Source of the DNA: Dryocosmus kuriphilus
Lineage: Eukaryota > Arthropoda > Insecta > Hymenoptera > Cynipidae
NCBI GenBank assembly: GCA_038277395.1
Contig: CM076191.1
Span: 182,358,687 to 182,422,686 of the forward strand
Reading direction: 5' to 3'
DNA: 64,000 bases
Shown here: one piece after another, positions 59,631 to 64,000 of the stretch
How positions within the stretch are numbered: the stretch's first letter is position 1
How the letters are laid out: every line of letters begins with the position of its first letter
The notes under the pieces: generated by a model
What the model was told of the DNA's origin: nothing
The model's database searches: none
Seen by the model: only the letters and a program-made list of their open reading frames with translations
Made by a program: the position numbers and the translations under genes

Positions 59631-60079
59631 TTGTAAACCGCGAACACTGAAAAAAATATCTGGTTAAGTTAACCAGAATTTTTGTTACTTTAACCAGAAT
59701 TTTGGTTGTCTTAACAAGAAAAAATAGTAAGGGAATTTTAAAGCTTGTTTAATATATTTTTCCGGTAAAATAATCTGTATATCTCTTAAGCTTTTGGTTG
59801 ATGTATCGAAAAGAATAACTTCACCAAAAACTTATAGCAATTCAACAAATATTCACAAAAATATTACGCGAGGAAGCAAAAGTGATCTTTTGTACAGAGA
59901 ATAATCCATCCCTGCTTAAAATGACGGATAGGATCCGATAGAACCAGATAACGAACCGAATAATAGACCGGATAGCCCACTTCGGATTCTTGTCTGGCTC
60001 TATCCGGTTCTTATTCGGTTCGTAATATCTTTCGCGGAAAAATAGCGGTCTTATCCGGGTTCTATTCGGGATGACATAT
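59631..60079. other. Lead-in to the satellite region
   Basis: Contains GGTTAAGTTAACC (about 59662-59674), with TTAACCAGAATTTT recurring near 59670 and TTTAACCAGAATTTTGG near 59690. First CCGGATA/TATCCGG words appear near 59930. It may be the end of a repeat unit. No gene. Confidence 0.4.
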
Positions 60080-60715
60080 CGAAATTATATTTGACTAAGT
60101 TAAAAGTGGTATTTAATCCGGAACTTTGTCGGAACCAAAGTTGAGTGACAAGAGCAAAAATTATTTTCTATCTGGTTCTATCCGGCTTTCAAGCGGACAT
60201 TTTAAATCATAAAATCGAATTATTCGCCCAACGGAATCTTATCTGGTCCTATCCGGAACTTTGTCGGATCTAAAGCTGGGTGTAAAGGCCGCAAATGGTT
60301 TTCTATCTGGTTCTATCCGGCTTTCCAGCGGAATTTAAATCATAAAATCGAATTATTCGCCCGACGGAATCTTATCTGGCCCTATCCGGAACTTTGTCGG
60401 AACTAAAGTTGGGTATAAAGGCCGAAAATGGTTTTCTATCTGGTTCTATCTGGCTTTCCAGCGGACATTTAAATCATAAAATCGAATTATTCGCCCGACG
60501 GAATTTTATCTGGCCCTTTCCGGAACTCTGTCGGGACTAAAGTTGGGTATAAAGGCCGAAAATGGTTTTCTGTCTGGTTCTATCCGGCTTTCCAGCGGAC
60601 ACTTAAATCATAAAATCGAATTATTCGCTTGACGGAATCTTATATGACCCTATCCGAAACTTTGTAGGATCTATAGCTGGGTGTAAAGGCCAAAAATGGT
60701 TTTCTATCTGGTCAG
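60080..60715 (-). repeat. About 134-bp tandem units, inverse orientation to the main satellite
   Basis: ATCGAATTATTCG recurs near 60214, 60347, 60481 and 60614 (spacing about 133-134). Each unit has GGAACTTTGTCGG, AAAGTTGGGT and TATCTGGTTCTATCCGGCTTTC. The CTATCTGGTTCTATCCGG words are the complement of CCGGATAGAACCAGATA words in the 275-bp array, so the two arrays are related and oppositely oriented. Confidence 0.8.
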
Positions 60716-60905
60716 TAGTTAAGAATAATTCCGCCAGGAGCGCAGGGGATGCTTGTCTCACAATAGTAGTCGATCGTCGGGGCTATAAGTTAGCCACAAT
60801 TCTTCTCTATTAGTTAGAATGAAAAGATGTATCTAATGCACCTGTTTAATCGTCATCGATCCTTTTTTTGGTGCTTTCAGAGTACGAGTACCTGGTAGTA
60901 TAAGG
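60716..60905. other. Unique junction between the two satellite arrays
   Basis: About 190 bp without satellite words lie between the inverse 134-bp array and the 275-bp array. It holds no recognised gene. Confidence 0.45.
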
Positions 60906-63900
60906 CAATGCGGGTTCTAAAAATATTCCGTATAGAGCCAGGTAAGAAACCAGATCGAAAAATTTTAAATACCGATCAATTGACAGATCGAAACGGATAA
61001 GAAATCGTATAGGACAAAAGGAGGGCCGACAATATTCCGTATAGAGCCAGATAAGAAACCAGATGGAAAAAATAGAAAACATTTAATGCTACGACAAATT
61101 TCCGGATAGAACCGGATAAGAAAACGGACACAAATACCGTATAAGTTTCCGGATAGAACCAGATAAGAAACCGGAACGGGCTATGCGGGTGCCGAAAATA
61201 TTCCGTGCAGAGCCAGATAAGAAACCAGATAGAAAAATGTTACATACCGATCAATTGCCAGATAGAACCGGAGAAGAAATCGTATAGGACAAAAGGAGGG
61301 CCGAAAATATTCCGTATAGAGCCAGATAAGAAACCAGATAGAAAAAATAGAAAAAATTTAATGCACCGATAAATTTCTGGTTAGAACCGGATAAGAAAAC
61401 GGACAAAAATACCGCACAAGTTTCCGGATAGAACCAGATAAGAAACCGGAACGGGCTATGCGGGTGCCGAAAATATTCCGTGCAGAGCCAGATAAGAAAC
61501 CAGATAGAAAAATGTTACATACCGATCAATTGCCAGATAGAACCGGAGAAGAAATCGTATAGGACAAAAGGAGGGCCGACAATATTCCGTATAGAGCTAG
61601 ATAAGAAACCAGATAGAGAAAATAAAAAAAATGTAATGCACCGATAAATTTCCGGATAGAACCGGATAAGAAAACAGACACAAATACCGTATAAGTTTCC
61701 GGATAGAACCAGATAAGAAACCAGAACGGGCTATGCGGGTGCCGAAAATATTCCGTGCAGAGCCAGATAAGAAACCAGATAGAAAAATGTTACATACCGA
61801 TCAATTGCCAGATAGAACCGGAGAAGAAATCGTATAGGACAAAAGGAGGGCCGACAATATTCCGTATAGAGCCAGATAAGAAACCAGATAGAAAAACTAG
61901 AAAAAATGTAATGCACCGATAAATTTCCGGATAGAACCGGATAAGAAAACGGACACAAATACCGTATAAGTTTCCGGATAGAACCAGATAAGAAACCGGA
62001 ACGGGCTATGCGGGTGCCGAAAATATTCCGTGCAGAGCCAGATAAGAAACCAGATAGAAAAATGTTACATACCGATCAATTGCTAGATAGAACCGGAGAA
62101 GAAATCGTATAGGACAAAAGGAGGGCCGACAATATTCCGTATAGAGCCAGATAAGAAACCAGATAGAAAAAATAGAAAAAATTTAATGCACCGATAAATT
62201 TCCGGATAGAACCGGATAAGAAAACGGACACAAATACCGTATAAGTTTCCGGATAGAACCAATAAGAAGAAACCGGAACGGGCTATGCGGGTGCCGAAAA
62301 TATTCCGTGCAGAGCCAGATAAGAAACCAGATAGAAAAATGTTACATACCGATCAATTGCCAGATAGAACCGGAGAAGAAATCGTATAGGACAAAAGGAG
62401 GGCCGAAAATATTCCGTATAGAGCCAGATAAGAAACCAGATAGAAAAAATAGAAAAAATTTAATGCACCGATAAATTTCCGGATAGAACCGGATAAGAAA
62501 ACGGACACAAATACCGTATAAGTTTCCGGATAGAACCAGATAAGAAACCGGAACGGGCTATGCGGGTGCCGAAAATATTCCGTGCAGAGCCAGATAAGAA
62601 ACCAGATAGAAAAATGTTACATACCGATCAATTGCCAGATAGAACCGGAGAAGAAATCGTATAGGACAAAAGGAGGGCCGACAATATTCCGTATAGAGCT
62701 AGATAAGAAACCAGATAGAGAAAATAAAAAAAATGTAATGCACCGATAAATTTCCGGATAGAACCGGATAAGAAAACAGACACAAATACCGTATAAGTTT
62801 CCGGATAGAACCAGATAAGAAACCGGAACGGGCTATGCGGGTGCCGAAAATATTCCGTGCAGAGCCAGATAAGAAACCAGATAGAAAAATGTTACATACC
62901 GATCAATTGCCAGATAGAACCGGAGAAGAAATCGTATAGGACAAAAGGAGGGCCGAAAATATTCCGTATAGAGCCAGATAAGAAACCAGATAGAAAAAAT
63001 AGAAAAAATTTAATGCACCGATAAATTTCCGGATAGAACCGGATAAGAAAACGGACACAAATACCGTATAAGTTTCCGGATAGAACCAGATAAGAAACCG
63101 GAACGGGCTATGCGGGTGCCGAAAATATTCCGTGCAGAGCCAGATAAGAAACCAGATAGAAAAATGTTACATACCGATCAATTGCCAGATAGAACCGGAG
63201 AAGAAATCGTATAGGACAAAAGGAGGGCCGACAATATTCCGTATAGAGCTAGATAAGAAACCAGATAGAGAAAATAAAAAAAATGTAATGCACCGATAAA
63301 TTTCCGGATAGAACCGGATAAGAAAACAGACACAAATACCGTATAAGTTTCCGGATAGAACCAGATAAGAAACCAGAACGGGCTATGCGGGTGCCGAAAA
63401 TATTCCGTGCAGAGCCAGATAAGAAACCAGATAGAAAAATGTTACATACCGATCAATGCCAGATAGAACCGGAGAAGAAATCGTATAGGACAAAAGGAGG
63501 GAGGGCCGACAATATTCCGTATAGAGCCAGATAAGAAACCAGATAGAAAAACTAGAAAAAATGTAATGCACCGATAAATTTCCGGATAGAACCGGATAAG
63601 AAAACGGACACAAATACCGTATAAGTTTCCGGATAGAACCAGATAAGAAACCGGAACGGGCTATGCGGGTGCCGAAAATATTCCGTGCAGAGCCAGATAA
63701 GAAACCAGATAGAAAAATGTTACATACCGATCAATTGCTAGATAGAACCGGAGAAGAAATCGTATAGGACAAAAGGAGGGCCGACAATATTCCGTATAGA
63801 GCCAGATAAGAAACCAGATAGAAAAAATAGAAAAAATTTAATGCACCGATAAATTTCCGGATAGAACCGGATAAGAAAACGGACACAAATACCGTATAAG

Positions 63901-64000
63901 TTTCCGGATAGAACCAGATAAGAAACCGGAACGGGCTATGCGGGCTATGCGGGTGCCGAAAATATTCCGTGCAGAGCCAGATAAGAAACCAGATAGAAAA
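60906..64000 (+). repeat. 275-bp satellite with higher-order structure, runs off the window
   Basis: CTATGCGGGTGCCG recurs at 61181, 61456, 61731, 62006, 62283, 62558, 62833, 63108, 63383, 63661 and 63945, spacing 275-284 bp, after one diverged unit from 60906. Within a unit, GATAAGAAACC recurs several times, showing shorter ancestral repeats; 275 is close to twice 137. Variant bases classify units 1-10 as A B C D A B A B C D. The array continues beyond 64000. Confidence 0.93.

Noticed and set aside
60906..64000. Minus-strand frames of 75-78 codons with WFLIWLYTEYCRPSFCP
   Set aside because: They are repeated readings of the satellite and carry no independent coding evidence.

Overview
The window looks like eukaryotic, intergenic, transposon-packed DNA, most likely from an arthropod and plausibly an insect (possibly Hymenoptera). 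It is AT-rich and holds mariner, pogo, hAT-like, Penelope-like and R1/I-type non-LTR elements. I found no intact host gene, no rRNA or tRNA gene and no bacterial operon. The species assignment is inference from repeat content only.

Layout. 1-1892: partial copy of an unusual modular repeat (AT-rich core plus inverted arms plus a GC-rich hairpin cluster). 1893-3947: AT-rich DNA without a recognisable gene. 4620-5257: complete hAT-like MITE with a perfect 8-bp target duplication. 5520-10067: large inverted-repeat element holding a nested 3.1 kb non-coding hAT-like element (6474-9596). 11317-11561: a broken THAP-domain exon. 11931-16866: second, array-forming copy of the modular repeat with 931-bp tandem units. 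17285-18330: degenerate satellite-like DNA. 19167-21735: foldback element with 283-bp internal tandem repeats. 22682-26830: DNA transposon with CACAGCCCCAC ends, dimeric subterminal repeats and a broken DDE-type transposase of a family I cannot place. 27125-31680: decayed R1/I-like non-LTR retrotransposon bounded by 128-bp direct repeats. 31985-33600: more degenerate satellite DNA.

33960-44785 holds a diverged segmental duplication. One copy carries two mariner elements (34177-35509 and 35834-37136) and the other lacks both, so empty sites are visible within the window. A second copy of the 3.1 kb hAT-like element (38941-42074) also has a paralogous empty site here. 44899-49963 is a head-to-head pair of Penelope-like elements inserted into a further hAT-like MITE copy with a 14-bp target duplication. 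51989-53100 is a 120-bp tandem array. 53748-57362 is a second non-LTR element split by a pogo-like transposon (53811-55693). 58050-59630 is a 1.5 kb palindrome. 60080-64000 is a satellite region: about 134-bp units in one orientation, then 275-bp units with a clear higher-order pattern running to the window end.

Every coding region recognised belongs to a mobile element, and each carries a frameshift, a nonsense codon, a deletion or a lost catalytic residue. The genes therefore do not cooperate in a host pathway. The value of the window is in element structure: nested insertion order, target duplications, foldbacks and satellite-bearing transposons.
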